NCBI GenBank assembly: GCA_016281935.1
Contig: JAEEJN010000038.1
Span: 1-64,000 of the forward strand
Reading direction: 5' to 3'
DNA length: 64,000 nt
Origin: Bacillota bacterium
GTDB taxonomy: Bacteria > Bacillota > Clostridia > Christensenellales > UMGS416
The notes beneath the pieces were generated by a model. The model saw nothing but the letters and a program-made list of their open reading frames with translations. It was not told the DNA's origin and did not search any database. Shown piece after piece: positions 63,199 through 64,000 of the stretch (position 1 is its first letter; each line of letters opens with the position of its first letter). The position numbers and the translations under genes are program-made.

Positions 63199-64000
63199 GA
63201 CGGGAGAAGAAAAGCGGATCGAAAAAGATCCGGCGCAGGCTTTATGCCCTCGAACTGAAGAAACTGAATCCTCTGGGGACAGGGATCGCTGCGGCGTGTA
63301 TCCTGACCGCGCTGTTCCTGCTCCCTTTTCTTCTGCGCAGCAGCACGCTGGGCATCTATGAGTCTGCGGCAGAACGAAAAGCCATGTATGAAGAGCACGG
63401 AGGTCTGATCACGGAAGCGTATCTGCACGAAGCGGCGGACATCGCCCGGGATCTGCCGGATCCGAACGATCCGGAAGCCTGGTTCTCCATGACGGAAGAG
63501 AACAGGAAGGACCAGATGTGGCTCGAGGATCTGAAACGGAAACTGGAACGGTTCGGACTGCCGAGCTATGAGGAACTGCTCTGGGATCCGGAACAGACTG
63601 AACCTCTGCTTTCGGAAGGATATGAACCTGTCCTCTATGCGGATACGGACGGATGGGAACTGTACATGAAGCTGCAGTCAGGGATCGGGGCGGTGGTGTC
63701 GCTGATCCTCCCGTGTTTCCTCCTGTCCCCGCTCCTGAACGGGGAAGTGGCATCCGGGATGCGCCGGGTGATCCTGACGATCGCCGGGAGCGAAAAGAGC
63801 CAGATCCGTGCGAAGTGGTGCGCCGCGCTGACCGTGGCGGCGGCCTCAGCCGTACTGACGGAACTGCTGCCACTCCTGGGCACTGCGCTTTGTACGGGCC
63901 TTACGTCGCCGGATCTTCCTGTCGGGAACCTGGGACTCGGACTGGAGAATGGATGGACGATTGGGCAGCTATTCCTGCTGCGCTTTTCTCTTCTGTTCCT
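63195..64000 (+). CDS. ABC-2-type exporter permease (second), cut by right edge
   Basis: The frame opens at ATG 63195, overlapping the ATPase stop, and stays open to the end of the window (268 codons seen). The N-terminus is very basic, then a helix (about residues 36-56) leads to a charged extracytoplasmic region of about 105 residues, then hydrophobic segments around GAVVSLILPCFLLSPLL and AALTVAAASAVLTELL separated by NGEVASGMRRVILT, the coupling stretch of ABC-2 permeases. The layout resembles the permease at 60995, so the two may form a heterodimer. Confidence 0.8.
   Translation, partial: MRREKKSGSKKIRRRLYALELKKLNPLGTGIAAACILTALFLLPFLLRSSTLGIYESAAERKAMYEEHGGLITEAYLHEAADIARDLPDPNDPEAWFSMTEENRKDQMWLEDLKRKLERFGLPSYEELLWDPEQTEPLLSEGYEPVLYADTDGWELYMKLQSGIGAVVSLILPCFLLSPLLNGEVASGMRRVILTIAGSEKSQIRAKWCAALTVAAASAVLTELLPLLGTALCTGLTSPDLPVGNLGLGLENGWTIGQLFLLRFSLLF

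Overview
The window looks like a chromosomal stretch of an anaerobic member of the Bacillota, most likely a Clostridia-type gut or rumen polysaccharide degrader; the family cannot be fixed from sequence alone. Supporting signs are strong Shine-Dalgarno sites, TTGNNN-17-TANNAT promoters, a CIRCE element before groESL, a radical-SAM sulfatase-maturase-type enzyme, and gene sets such as NrdR, HelD and DUF6062. Almost everything reads on the + strand; only four genes read on the - strand. I see no rRNA, tRNA, CRISPR array or insertion sequence.

Region 1 (1-30300) is a carbohydrate island. It carries five GH51 alpha-L-arabinofuranosidase-type paralogues (one cut by the left edge), all complete copies lacking a signal peptide and so probably cytoplasmic, plus two esterase-D-like hydrolases, a dienelactone-hydrolase/radical-SAM pair, and an acid-sugar pair (GarR-like dehydrogenase with a DUF1537 kinase). 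In the middle (11023-18630) is a Dpp/Opp-type ABC importer operon: lipoprotein, two permeases, two ATPases and a 76-residue membrane peptide. This importer is the most unusual thing here. Its second permease has a complete seven-repeat RCC1-like beta-propeller inserted in the first extracytoplasmic loop, and its second ATPase has a roughly 185-residue helical/coiled-coil insertion between Walker A and the Q-loop. The likely arrangement is that the importer brings in substituted arabinose-containing oligosaccharides, esterases remove acyl groups and GH51 enzymes release arabinose, but the substrate is inferred from context only.

Region 2 (30753-43503) is mostly housekeeping: a galactokinase-like kinase, the tRNA t6A genes tsaE-tsaB with rimI, a hydrolase, a membrane-anchored MurF-like ligase with Ddl, LepA, NrdR, a YfiH-type purine nucleoside phosphorylase, HelD and a Nudix hydrolase.

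Region 3 (43601-52837) is a nine-kilobase Mrp/Mbh-type cation/proton antiporter operon with ten genes, including four separate large pump subunits and no hydrogenase or quinone-oxidoreductase catalytic genes.

Region 4 (52967-58041) holds a type-B carboxylesterase, a DUF6062 protein, a dCMP-deaminase-type enzyme and HrcA/CIRCE-controlled groES-groEL.

Region 5 (58042-64000) is accessory in character, at first AT-richer: a decayed CHAP-domain fragment, a lipoprotein with a damaged start, a small secreted protein, a lipoprotein with an internal duplication and a terminator-like hairpin in its coding region, then an ABC-2-type exporter with two permeases, the second cut by the right edge.

Apart from NrdR, no gene for a DNA-binding regulator was recognised, so control of the sugar island must come from elsewhere.
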